Source: Calonectria ilicicola | Taxonomy: Eukaryota; Ascomycota; Sordariomycetes; Hypocreales; Nectriaceae | Reading direction: 5' to 3' | Length of the DNA: 64,000 bases | Assembly: GCA_020809705.1 (NCBI GenBank) | Contig: CP085834.1 | Location: 1,860,001 to 1,924,000, forward strand | Part shown: positions 1-10,885 of the stretch, piece after piece | Layout of the letters: every line of letters begins with the position of its first letter | How positions within the stretch are numbered: the stretch's first letter is position 1 | Translations under genes and position numbers: made by a program | The notes under the pieces: generated by a model | Databases searched by the model: none | What the model was told of the DNA's origin: nothing | Seen by the model: only the letters and a program-made list of their open reading frames with translations

Positions 1-129
1 TTCTCCGCGATGGCACTGGCTCGTGCGCTCATCCGAGATAAAGATATCAACTTCTTGTGTTACCGTAAGATGAGAACATTCGGTCTCGGCAAGAAAAGAA
101 GATCCAACCGCACATTCAATACTCAATAG
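1..129 (+). CDS. Possible 3' end of a gene entering from the left
   Basis: Frame 1 is open from the first base to a TAG at 127-129 (42 codons). The peptide is basic near its end (GLGKKRRSNR). I do not recognise a family and 42 codons can be open by chance, so this is only a candidate last exon. Confidence 0.18.
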   Translation, partial: FSAMALARALIRDKDINFLCYRKMRTFGLGKKRRSNRTFNTQ

Positions 130-237
130 TCGCAGCGCTTTGAACAATTCATCTCAGAAATTCCGGAGTAATTAATTCCACCTGTTAACTAACAAATGAA
201 TGTCCGGACTAGATCTATCCATCACTGGCATTAGTTC

Positions 238-1824
238 CTAGTAAAGTGTAGCTCCATCTCTGCTCAGTGCCCATTCTGCCAAGAGGAGTGGGTTCGCTTT
301 CACTTCCTCCTGGCACGCTTTTGTCCACTTCCAAAACTCTTCGACCTGATCAAAATCCGATAGCCACTCAGTAAACATTTCATCATCCAGAGACAATCGG
401 ATTCTGTCCACCTTCAAGAGCTGCTCCACAAACGGTACTATCTTTTTATGAGCAGCCTTCATAATGGAGACTTCCTTCTCTCCGACTTCGTATTTCCGTC
501 CAGCCGTGATGGCGCCTATTATAATTTTATTCAATTCGCTCTGCTTTAGTTCGCATTGAAAGGGACGATGGTTACTTGAGCTCCTTAACCAGGAAAAGCC
601 ACATAAGAGTAAATCGGTGTGTTTTTTGAGCTCAATTTCGATGAGGTAGTTGAACCAGGCCAGCAAAATCACGCTTAGCTTTTGGGAGCCGTGTTTCTTT
701 GCAAAGCAATTGTTGCAGCATGATTTCTCAATTATAGCCTCAGTGATGACCCGATCATCCCATGTAGATCGGCTTCCGTCCAGTGTCGGCCGCCAGCCCG
801 GATTCCAGCCACAGAAACGGAACTCGCGCATTTCTTGCCAACGTGAACAGCCAGGGCAGCGCACCATCCTCAACACCCAACGATCACCATCGGGCTCGGT
901 ATTGTATAGAGGTGGATCAAATGGCGGTCGCTTTGTTTGTAGAACACGCGAGATGTCAGGGAAGAAGCGATCTAAAGCAATACCAAAAGCGATGCTCCTG
1001 CTGGGCATTATGGGGATTCGAGCTGTGCCGAGCGCCATGCCTCGTCCCCGTGGCTCTATTCGAGGTCTTAGTTGGCCTCGCTGGTACCGGCATTCGTTGC
1101 ACTTTCTCAGCCTTCTATTGTAGCCACAGTGGTCCCTTTCGTATGATAGGGCATACTGGTCCATCTTTTCCAATATTTGCAACAGATCAAATAAGCCAGA
1201 CTCATTCCCGGTCATGCTTATATACCAACCCACTTCGTGTTGCAGTAGCCTGGCGGGAATGTATTCTGGTGGAGGTGAAGCATAGCTGGGCACTCCGACG
1301 GCGATGGAATAGAATTTGCGGCGCGACTTTTCTTCGGGGCTAAATTTATATTCCTTTGTCTTCTCCGAGCATCTTCCCCACCGTTTTCCCAAGAGAGAGG
1401 GCTCCCATGTGGTGATCAGAGTAGCGGCTGGTGAATCCGAGGTGGGCTTCCGGTAGGCGAGCCCAAGCAGGAAATGGTTATCAAAGCTCTGATGTGGGAG
1501 GAGGCGGAGACAGTCGGTGCAGGCCCAGCGCATGGCTTTCCAAGACTCATGTTTGGAATCCGGCGTCAGCGTATTAGTGCGGGAATGGTATACTGGTGCA
1601 GCCCCGCCATATTCGTGAATAACTTCGAGTGCGAGAAGACGCTCGACGAAGTGGTGTTTCTGGGGGTTAATGACGCGACGGAAGCATGAATTGCTCTGGC
1701 TGAGAGAGATCAAGCCGATTGGGTCAAGCAGGCGGATGATGTCGTGCAAGACTTCAGCCGGAAGTAGATCCAACGACATGTCTGTTTTTTTCTCTTGTGA
1801 TATAAACAAGAGGTGATGCTGCAT
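238..1824 (-). CDS. F-box domain protein
   Basis: Single-exon gene of 528 residues from the ATG at 1824, or 513 from the in-frame ATG at 1779, which lies directly before the F-box and may be the true start. The F-box is seen near the N-terminus as LLPAEVLHDIIRLLDP followed by LISLSQSNSCFRRVI. F-box proteins bridge substrates to SCF ubiquitin ligases through Skp1. The remainder has several Cys pairs (CTDCLRLLP, CNECRYQRG, CPGCSRW, CCNNCFAKKHG) that could form zinc-binding sites, and no clear LRR or WD40 repeats. This Cys-rich layout is common in large fungal F-box families of unknown substrate. It is divergent from the zinc-finger-like gene that starts at 2549. Confidence 0.85.
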   Translation of the reverse strand: MQHHLLFISQEKKTDMSLDLLPAEVLHDIIRLLDPIGLISLSQSNSCFRRVINPQKHHFVERLLALEVIHEYGGAAPVYHSRTNTLTPDSKHESWKAMRWACTDCLRLLPHQSFDNHFLLGLAYRKPTSDSPAATLITTWEPSLLGKRWGRCSEKTKEYKFSPEEKSRRKFYSIAVGVPSYASPPPEYIPARLLQHEVGWYISMTGNESGLFDLLQILEKMDQYALSYERDHCGYNRRLRKCNECRYQRGQLRPRIEPRGRGMALGTARIPIMPSRSIAFGIALDRFFPDISRVLQTKRPPFDPPLYNTEPDGDRWVLRMVRCPGCSRWQEMREFRFCGWNPGWRPTLDGSRSTWDDRVITEAIIEKSCCNNCFAKKHGSQKLSVILLAWFNYLIEIELKKHTDLLLCGFSWLRSSSNHRPFQCELKQSELNKIIIGAITAGRKYEVGEKEVSIMKAAHKKIVPFVEQLLKVDRIRLSLDDEMFTEWLSDFDQVEEFWKWTKACQEEVKANPLLLAEWALSRDGATLY

Positions 1825-2548
1825 CGAAGAGAGAATGAGAGGGAATTGCAGTCATTCCTAACTGACTAGTCTCATCCAATGGTGTGTGAGGCTGAGTTCC
1901 CAACTGCGGGGCTGAGTCATCTTATCAATGTCTCACTTTAGCACCACTAATTTGTGACCCGCCAAGCTGGGGACAAAAAACATGAGATACCAAGCTGGCT
2001 GGACGTATTACCTTCGATCATCTGTATCTGAATAGATTTTTAAGATTTTCTTAAATTTATTTAGCTTGTTGCTTTCAGTGTCTTATGCGTCCTGTCCCCA
2101 CTTGCTCGTGTTGGTGGGGAAGTCACCGAACTAGTGACTCATGAGTTTAATAATGACTGATCCGATCAAGGACAACGGCGGTTTGTCAAAAAGAAGGATA
2201 GAAAAGATTGAAAAATCTAGTTAATTCGTTCTTAATGAAGGATATTTAATTCAGGCTAGCAGAGAACTGAACTTCTGCCGTAAAACTGTCTGAATTTAAG
2301 CCTCCTACGCTGCGACATGTGCATCTAGGGTAGGTGCTTAGTCATCCAATAGCCAATTGAAATGCAAGGCACATGTGTGCTCTGCATGGTACGTAGCGTC
2401 AGGAACCATTGATGACACTAGCAATACTTTGCATCACCGAATAGTACATATTATATTTGATATTTCACTCATAATTACGCCCTCCCTACATTGTCGGCTT
2501 TTTTTGCTCCTCATTATTTTGTAATAAGTCATCTCATTTCCAGACATT
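1825..2548. other. Divergent intergenic region, no gene seen
   Basis: About 720 nt between the 5' ends of the F-box gene and the C2H2-like gene, so it must carry both promoters. It is AT-rich with no open frame or repeat that I can support. Confidence 0.5.
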
Positions 2549-4400
2549 ATGCACTGTCCGCCTTGTTCGTGCGTATTCATGCACGCTCCCGCTGAAGGGT
2601 CTAAGACATTGATGTGGAAATGCTGTCAATGTCACCACGATTGGCTCTTAAGTACAACCCCACAATGCCTCTCTGACGGCCATGTACCTTACCATGACTT
2701 TCATGAGCGCGATTGGAAAAGGTCGCCTTCCACATTGCCCGTATCACAACCTTCTACGCTACCCTTTCATGTGACAACATATAGTGAGAGAACATCTCAA
2801 ATCAACGATACAACTGTCAACAACGTCAATTTTGTGTCTGTTGAATATGTAACACCGGCTCAGACAATTTTGCAGGAGAATCTTTCAACGAGAAACGTTA
2901 ATCCAAATTCCAACAAGTGCACTGCACTTGAGGAGCAACAATCAAGAATTTCGCAGGATTCTTTGGCTCAACCGTTAAGTATGCCACCTATCTCTCGACT
3001 GTTAACACTGTAATTAACGAATCCGAGATCAACTAGGATTGTGTGCAACACCAACAACAACACCAATAGGAGAGGAGTCCATGGATTCTGACATGTTGTC
3101 AATATCGGAAGAATCAGAGGAATTTGACTCACTTGGGCTTGACCCTGGTTTATATGAGATTCTGGTATCTATACTGCACCAATTATTGGAAGAGTGGCAA
3201 GGAATTCGAAAATCCAACCCATCTCCGCATGAAAGCAGCTCAGAAACTCGACGATCCGGGAATGACGAGAAGTTGGGATCATCGTCAAATGGCCCAAGCA
3301 GTGGCAAGAGAAAACGCCTGAGTGAGGAAACCAACGAGGGCTCTGGTGAAAGCGGTAGAACAAAGATTTCATCCAAAGCTCAAAAGGTGGAGGGTGCTTC
3401 CAAAAAGTTCCTTGCGTGTCCGTTTTGGAAAAAGAGCCCACGTAAATACCGGGGCTGCTATTCGAAAAAGCTATCCCGAATCAGGGATGTAAAGCAACAT
3501 ATTACCAGAAATCATACACCACATTACTGCGAACGATGCTTTGAGGTTTTTGATGATGAAGAAATTCGCCAAGAGCATGTTCTCGCGAGTGAAGTTTGCG
3601 TTGTGAATCTCAACGGGATCTTGGATGGAGTGTCGCGAAGACAAAAAGAACAACTCAGCAAGAAGTCAAACTCAAGCCAAAGTGAATCACAGCAATGGTA
3701 TGCAATATGGGATATTATTTTCGATGACTTGCCAAAGCCTGCATCGCCCTATATGAACTTTGAGCTATCACCGGATTTTGGAGAATGGGTTGAATTTTGT
3801 CAACGGCGCGGCTACGACGTTGTGGCCGAGAATATTGACGCCAGATTTGATGATATGACGGCCATGTCCAGGTCTGAGAGATACTCACAGATACTTGAAA
3901 TTGTGAGAGATGGATTTAGTTCGGTCTTCTCAGAATTTCGGACCGGAAACTCTTCAACTCCTCCTGTAACACCATGGGGCTTGGGCACAACAAACCAGAC
4001 CCTTCACCCACCTGAAACTGGACACACCTATCGCGAGACTGTGGAGGAGTGCTTTGAGTCAAGTCTCATCGGGACATCGCGGGAAAGCCCTCAAAATAGC
4101 CCAAACAACGCTTCAGCCACCACGTTTCCACCCCCCAATGAGGGTGTAGTCAATATATCACAGCCTCTGCAGTTCGGGCTGCCGACTGAGACTGAAACGG
4201 TCACAGGATATGACTTTGAAGCAGAAGACGCGGAATTTCGTCTAGACGAGGACATTAATAATCATGATCCAAATCTGATGAATTTTCTCAACAATGACAG
4301 CTGGCTGGATGCATTGTCCCCTCTTTTGTTGCTGGAAAATGACGCTCTTGATCAAGCTATATACGATAATGCACAAAAGACTGTAGAAGATGGAAAATAG
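2549..4400 (+). CDS. C2H2-type zinc-finger-like fungal protein
   Basis: Two exons, 2549-2978 and 3037-4400, joined across a 58-nt intron (donor GTATGC, acceptor AACTAG) give 597 residues. The second half has no ATG of its own, which supports the joint. The N-terminus is Cys/His rich (MHCPPCSC, WKCCQCHHDW) and could bind zinc. Around residue 270 there is a finger-like segment with CPFWKK, DVKQHITRNH and YCERCFEVF, the pattern of the C2H2-related domain of many uncharacterised fungal proteins. A basic SGKRKR patch before it may be a nuclear signal. The C-terminus is acidic (FEAEDAEFRLDEDINNHD), as in activation regions. Nuclear DNA-binding is plausible but not shown. Confidence 0.8.
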
Positions 4401-4647
4401 GGAATGGAATACAGAAAGCTATACCAATCGGTAATATAGCTAATGGAAGCAACAGCATTTGAAAAGAATATTGCGAAACCAAATTGTTCATGTAAGTGAG
4501 ATCCAGATATAAGGGACCAAATCTTCGTGCCCACAGGAGCATCGTAATTTCTCGCAACTCAGGACATCAGCCTTGATATTTTGACGTGCATGTAAATTGC
4601 CTTATCTCACAAGAAAAGTGTACTTTCTGTACCAGAAATACCGTTCT

Positions 4648-6195
4648 TCATGTCGATTCAGCTGACTCTTTGGGCTTCAAAGGTTTCTGTCCGTACACGA
4701 CATGCCTATTTACAACAGCTGTTAGCTCAAAAACAAGATAGCACGGATGAGTATGGCAGTACATACATATCGCTGTTCGTCAGATTCTTTGGGTTTCGAA
4801 TGGCAGATCGCATCTTCGCCACGAGTACGTGGATTTCTTCTTGTGTCCAACCCAGGACTTCACCAATCGGATAGAGGACAAAGCCATCCAAACTCAAGTC
4901 CATGTACAAGCCCACATATTGGCCCTGCTCTTTGAACTTTTTGTCTCTTGCCCAGGGACTATGCGGGACGGTGATGACTCTTTTGGTCACATTGACAAAC
5001 CCAGCTTCATCAGCCCACTTTCCCATAGTTCCATCAGAAATCCTAAAGGTTCGTCCAAATTTGTCACCCGCGTCGTAAAAGAGCTGAGCCCACTGCTTAA
5101 AGGTTCTGATAAAAGATGTTATTTATTAATTCTTCGGTATTCGGATTCTCCCAGCCAGGGTAGAGCTAAATAAGAAATTCCACTCACTCGTTCTCGGCCA
5201 CACAAGCAGGATTATCACAACGCAACTCAATGCTGGGCTCAATATGTTCGAACCAACCACCTGGTTTTAGAAATTGGAACATTTGATGATAAAGCTTCTG
5301 CCAATCATTGATGGCACCGTGCATGTATCTGACATGAATAAAGTCGAAACTCTCAGGCTGAAATGTCCACTCCAGCTGTGCATCATCAATTTGGAAAGTG
5401 AGGTTTGGTGGTACCCATGAAGGCTGCGTGGGTGAGATGTCGGTACCAATGACGTCAGCGGAAGGGAACTTGTCTGCCATGTCACTGGTATGGTTAGAGG
5501 CTATATGATATCACGGATTGCTTATACTAACATGGCCCATATACCAGTTCCGGTTCCAATGTCTAGAATACGCTGTTTTGAATTAGAATAGTAGCACACC
5601 AAGAATCGGAACCTTTACCTGCGGGTTATCTCCTATCGGCGCCGCGTAAAGCTTATCGTCAAGCATCATCGTCAACCACTGGTGTCTGCATATGGTTAGA
5701 TTCCCCACTTTGTATGGAATTTATTTCTAGACTGAGGGTAGCTCCATACGCTACATCAAATGCTTCTATGTGCTTGTCATCATTTGGTGCCCTAAGGATT
5801 ATATGAGTATCCCTGAAAACTGCTAAGAAGAGCTGTGTCTCTACCAATATTCGGTGGTCTTGGAAGATTGAAATCGTCTTCCCTGGATGTCGCGATATGC
5901 CCAGATACTTGACGAAAGTGATGCAGTCGACTCTCGTAAGCTGTCCGGTATGAAAGTCATTAGTGTATGTGATTCAAAGGGGTTTGCAGCCAAGCGACGC
6001 GAAATGTAATACCTTTCCACATCTGCCGCGGAATCGGCATCATTCCCGCCGGCCAGTTCAGGGTCCTAATTGCTGCTTAGCATGTGATTAGATAATTGAG
6101 AGTTCGCTTGTAAGAGGTAGAAAGCAGACTAGGGGTTACAAGATTGCGTTGCAGCAACTTACGGCCTCAATTCGTGGGGCGGTTTCGGTTGACAT
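4648..6195 (-). CDS. LaeA-like SAM-dependent methyltransferase
   Basis: Nine exons rebuilt on the minus strand: 6195-6163, 6065-6013, 5940-5845, 5791-5750, 5685-5619, 5572-5532, 5484-5188, 5105-4767, 4705-4648; all phases agree and give 341 residues. Family landmarks appear in order: STASLSSSIWAYRD, YWAPNDDKH, the SAM motif ILDIGTGTGIWAIDMAD, VIGTDISPTQPSWVPPN, FDFIHVRYMHG, LKPGGWFEHIE and the C-terminal HVVYGQKP. These proteins are class I methyltransferases related to LaeA, the regulator of fungal secondary metabolism; most paralogues have no known substrate. No polyketide or peptide synthase gene is nearby, so a cluster role is not supported here. Confidence 0.92.
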
Positions 6196-6646
6196 GTTCG
6201 CGACAACCATGCATGGAACACCCTGCGAGATTTTTTAGCGAGTAGGGAAAGCGGGATTAACCAAGTGCATGATTGTGGTTTTTATACCTGCTGCAGCAAG
6301 CCCTGTGCACCATACGAATACCCCTCAAGTTTCAAAGAGGTGGTGCTGTACATTCGGCTAAGATAGGTCCAATCCAACGTTGGAATGCGGTTCGCGTATG
6401 CACGACCCCTGCTTCCGGTCCTTGGCACTGTCGTCTTTTCACGCAACCAACAGGCGGTCACTCTGTATTTCAAATAGTCTGACTGTTGTTGCATTCTGTG
6501 AAAAAGACAAGAGGCGAGGGATTGATAAGACTAAGCATCGCTTATCACCCTGAATATCGATGTGGTTTAATCGCTACCGAGAAATTTAATTCAACAGTGC
6601 GCAATTTTATCATTTTGTTACTTTGTATGAAAACATTTCTTGGATG
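6196..6646. other. Upstream region of the LaeA-like gene
   Basis: About 450 nt between the methyltransferase start and the stop of the kinase-HET gene. The short open frames on both strands lack family features. Confidence 0.4.
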
Positions 6647-9600
6647 CTAATGGAGCTCAAAATCTATTGTACGGCGCAAAATGGCCTCTTCGTCCAGCCC
6701 AGCCAAAGCCTCGCCATCCATGTAACCCTGAGCATAGCACTCTCCCACAAATTCGTAATACTGCCCCCGCATACTGTCTTTTGGTCTCAGGATAACAGGG
6801 ACAGAACATCCAAATAGAACGCAGATCAAGTCTCCTATTTCCATGTCACCGGGTCCCAGGCCACTTACTGTCGTCCCCCCTCGCTTTGCGTTTGTACATT
6901 GCCAAAACTTTCTGTCTTGCACTACTGCCTCTACCCGTTTGAGGTATCTGGTGACCATACGGGGTAGAGTGTTGCCCTTAATGAGTTGGGACACAGCTAA
7001 AGCTCCATTTGGCAACGTATGCCCAAGAGCGGCAAGACAGGCAGCACGGAACCAAGATGGCGAGTGCCGACCAGCATCATCGCGGTCTGCTACCAGTGTT
7101 CTCCAGACTCTGTCGCTTATACTGCCATCATCTTTATTCCATCCTGCCATGCATAAACCTTCACCGGGAATTACTCCTTTTTGAATGGGGCCGCAAAGGC
7201 TTGTCACAATTCCGATACGAACCCCTTCCGCATTCAACCTCGGCGGCCTCCCCGGTTGGTTGATTCCGTTTCGCGTGGTCCTCCTCGTGGAGTAGTTGAA
7301 ACGACAGCGTGCTACCATACTCCGCGACGCGTTATAAGTGCGCGAGCCTGGTTCTCCAACAAGTGCTTCCGCTTCCATGTGCCTTGTCTGCCCTTCTGTA
7401 GTGGACCGACGTATTACTTGAATCCACGTGGGCAACGACGACTCGAGGCCTTGAACAGGACTCGGCGAAGCAGGCAGTGCCCATGCCCGACACAAGATAT
7501 CCAATGAACCAGTAGAGGCCACGCAATGCTTCACAAAGTGCACATATGTATAGGGAATTGACCGTGTGTAATCGGGGATGAGCGAGTGCGGGCCTTGGGC
7601 AGGTCCAGGGAGCGCCATCGGCCCATCGCTTTCAAGAGGCAGCAGAGCATAAATACCGTCTCGCGGGTCAGTAGCCTCAAAGCTTTTAAACATATATACC
7701 AGTGTCTCCACGTTGAATGTGCGGTCCAGGATGTCACCGTTATGACCTTTGCGGAGCAGCTTGTTTGAAGCGGTGACGATGGCGCCAGCACCAGACCACT
7801 CGATGCCGCTAAAAGATCTAGCTACATAATCACCATAACTAGACTGCTGACAAAAGTGCCTAATTTCGGCCAGATGCTCAAGAAAAATCTCCACTGCAGA
7901 AGCAAAGTCGTCCCACGGTATCTGCTTCAAGCCGCAGTGAACAGTAGCACGATGCGAGGCTGTGACTTCTTGAATCACCCATCGCCTGGTAAACCAACTT
8001 CGATTGAGGAGGTTGGCAAATGTGTGATAATTCAGCAAGCCTTTTGGGATTAAATATGATCCGGTCAGCATGTTGTCTAGATTCGTCAAGTCCAAAAGAA
8101 GCGCAGCGAAATCAAGCGGATGGATGGGCGAGAATTCTTTGATATAAGTTGGAACCCAGTGTGGGCCGGGCTCTCCTAACCAAATCGCCGTGTTGTCAGC
8201 ATTGCGGTAAATCTCGAGCATCTTAGGCAGTTGGTGGCTCTTTTCGACATCATCGGCTTGATTGATGCAGATGGCATCTATCCAGAACCACAAGTCCAAA
8301 GTCTGAGAGCGAAGACATTTCAGTGCGTTGTAGAGGTTGTCGCGGATAAGAAGCTGACGAGGTTTACCTCTAGATTTAGATGGAGGTTCATCTAAATCGC
8401 GAATGTAAATCTCGTGACTTGCATCATCAACTCCCCAACAGTAAGAAAGAGCTTGATACGAAGGCACCGCTGAGTTGGCGGGCTGGGTTTGGAAATAGAA
8501 TGTCTGAATACTGCACGAAATATTATCCAACATCTCTCCTCTCTTGAGGCAGAGAAGGCGGATCTGGTCTGAAGTGATAGTGGTATAAGCGAACATGGTA
8601 GATTCACTCAACAGTGGCGTATTACAGGGACTAAGCTCCGGAGAACCCGATCTTTGTTGTGTATTTACTGCAATCATTGGCCCATTCTGGCTGCGAAGAG
8701 ACTGTGGCCAATCATCAAATTGTTGGGAGGGCTCATTGTGGATATTTGATACTTCTGGCAACAAACTGTGAACAGAGGCAACGATCGGGTCTGAAGCTTC
8801 GCCGTTTTCTCTTTGCGGGGGCAAGGTAGCCGAATTAATTGTATTCGAATTGTCTCCAGAGATATCCGACCAACTTGCCGAGACGGTCGAAGATGTTGGT
8901 GATGGAGGTGACGATATTGAGTCTATTCGAGGTTGCTGAACGCTATCGATACTTTACGTTAGCAACATAAAACGATTTATTCGCCGCTCGGTACTCACCC
9001 TACTCCAACAGGAAACTGATCGCTCACCTCTAGAGGCTCTGCGTCAAAAATCCAGCTATGAGAGGCAGCTTCTCGAGCTGTGAGCCTATCACTAGGCGAA
9101 ACGGCCATCAATCGTTGAATAAAGTCACAACACTCTCCGCTCATAGTAATTCCTTGGTCACCTTGGATAGCGCATTCGACGGGTTGCAAGCCATGTCTTA
9201 TAGCATAATTTACGAGCTCATAAACACTCCGAAACGGGACACGGCCAACAATGATACGAAATGCCACCGCTCCCAGAGCCCAAATATCAACTGCGGGTGC
9301 ATTGATAGACTTTGATTCGGAAAATCCATGTAATTCGGGAGCTGCGTAGTGACGAGTTCCTATCATTATCGTGGTATCACGAATGAGGCTCAATCGCGCG
9401 GAGACACAAAAGTCTCCAATCTTTACCCACCAGTCAGGACTTCCTCTACGAACAAGAATATTCTAGAAGAATAATATTACTTTCCTAATTATAGTTCAGG
9501 TGTGGATGGACATACGTACATGGGGTCTGAGGTCTTGATGCACGAATTCATTTTCATGCATAAAGACAAGGCCTTCGGTGACCTGGCGTATTATATCAAT

Positions 9601-10172
9601 TGATTCATTTTCTGGAAGAGGGCGATCCAGAAACCTTTCGAGATCGCCTAAATGCATAAACTCCATTGACAGGTATACTTTGTCATCGTGTTCATACCAT
9701 CCATTTGATTTAACGAAGCAATGTTGATACTGATTAGATTAGCCTTAGCCCTCTGGTTCTTCTTGATTATGGAGAATCACACCCTCGCGTTAGAAAGCCT
9801 GGCCATGATTTCCATTTCGCGTCGGATCATATTCTTGGCCTCTTGGTCGCCCCCTGACACCGTGTTTGCAATTACCTTGACGGCTCGAAGTTGACCTCTT
9901 CGTGGGCCTGATTCACAGGCTTCCAAAATGACTTCGCTAAACCCCCCCATCCCTATACGTCGCCTGGGCCTCCATACATCGTGGACAATTTGGCCTCTGG
10001 CTCCAGCTACAGCACTAAGCAAGCGGTAGGTATGACGTGTGACGCCATCCTCAAATGTAGTCTCAAGGCGCGAGTCCTGGAGAATATCCGGCGACGGGCT
10101 TGCAATGCTTGACATCCTGTTAGACTGAGGAGAAGTCGAAAATATTGGCGATGTTGGCGGTAAGCTGAACAT
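6647..10172 (-). CDS. Protein kinase-HET domain fusion protein
   Basis: Four exons: 10172-9783, 9729-9520, 9462-8999, 8942-6647, in phase, 1119 residues. The long HET frame has no ATG near its 5' end (it opens at a TTG) and joins the kinase frame through a 56-nt intron with GTGAGT, GCTAAC and GATAG signals. Residues about 70-340 are a kinase domain: glycine loop RIGMGGFSEV, AVK with Lys99, APELHG, DIWALGAVAF. The catalytic loop reads HQDLRPHN and the DFG motif reads DFC, so activity may be reduced. A Ser/Pro/Thr-rich linker leads to a HET domain from about residue 517 (YQALSYCWG, FWIDAICINQAD, STRSWFTRRWVIQEV type) and the usual HET-protein C-terminus (GDLICVLFGC, YMDGEAL). HET domains trigger cell death in heterokaryon incompatibility. 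Head-to-head with the related kinase at 10886; see the third paralogue at 48958. Confidence 0.85.
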
Positions 10173-10885
10173 GACAAGGCTGTCTCACAAGGCGAACTTG
10201 TACCAGTCGCAATGCTTACTAAGGTTCAGCGCTTCGTGCACAACTCGACTTGCTCTCAGAAAAGACCGCTAACCCATTTTGGAGAGGGCTAATTGCACTC
10301 TCCACTGTAATGAACTGATTGGATCTTTATCATGGTACATTCTATTGAGGTTGGTGAGACGACTCAGGACATGCGAGTGGAGTGTACTAAGAAAATCACC
10401 ACCGCATTATCCCCAAGGCAGATCATGGAGCTATGCCTGCAGGGGTTGAATTACATGAATGACATCGAAGGGCAACGATCTCAATTTTGCTGGCCGAATT
10501 GCTAGATAAATTAGTCATAGCGACAAGCTCTATAATTAATATTGACTGGTCTAATGACACAACAAGCAATAGCAACAACCTATTTACACAATATGCAGGG
10601 CCCAAAGGCAGTAATTTGGCCAACCATACGGTCATACAGGGTAACGAGACTATCCCCACAACTATGCGCAAGCCTGAAGTAGCTTGCTGACCATCATCGA
10701 ACATCACGTGATAGCGAACCGGCTGGCATGAGCGTGAGGCGAGGCCTGTAAAATCGCGGCCCCGCTTGGGATTGATTACCTTGTGCCTCATTCAACTCGA
10801 CAGGTCATCAGCAACATCGGATTCGTCAAACTTTGCTGCCTTGTAGATTGTGGGCTGCGAGACTTATGCGCACGCTACGAAGACA
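10173..10885. promoter_or_regulatory. Shared divergent promoter of two kinase fusions
   Basis: 713 nt separate the start codons of the kinase-HET and kinase-NPL4-ENTH genes, so any shared control acts here. A palindromic CACGTG lies at 10705-10710, the site type bound by fungal bHLH factors. Function of the site is inferred only from its sequence. Confidence 0.4.

Noticed and set aside
783..1343. Plus-strand frame of 186 codons
   Set aside because: Shadow of the F-box gene on the other strand; no family features.
6647..8824. Stand-alone HET protein starting at 8824
   Set aside because: The frame begins with TTG, not ATG, and splices in phase to the upstream kinase exons.
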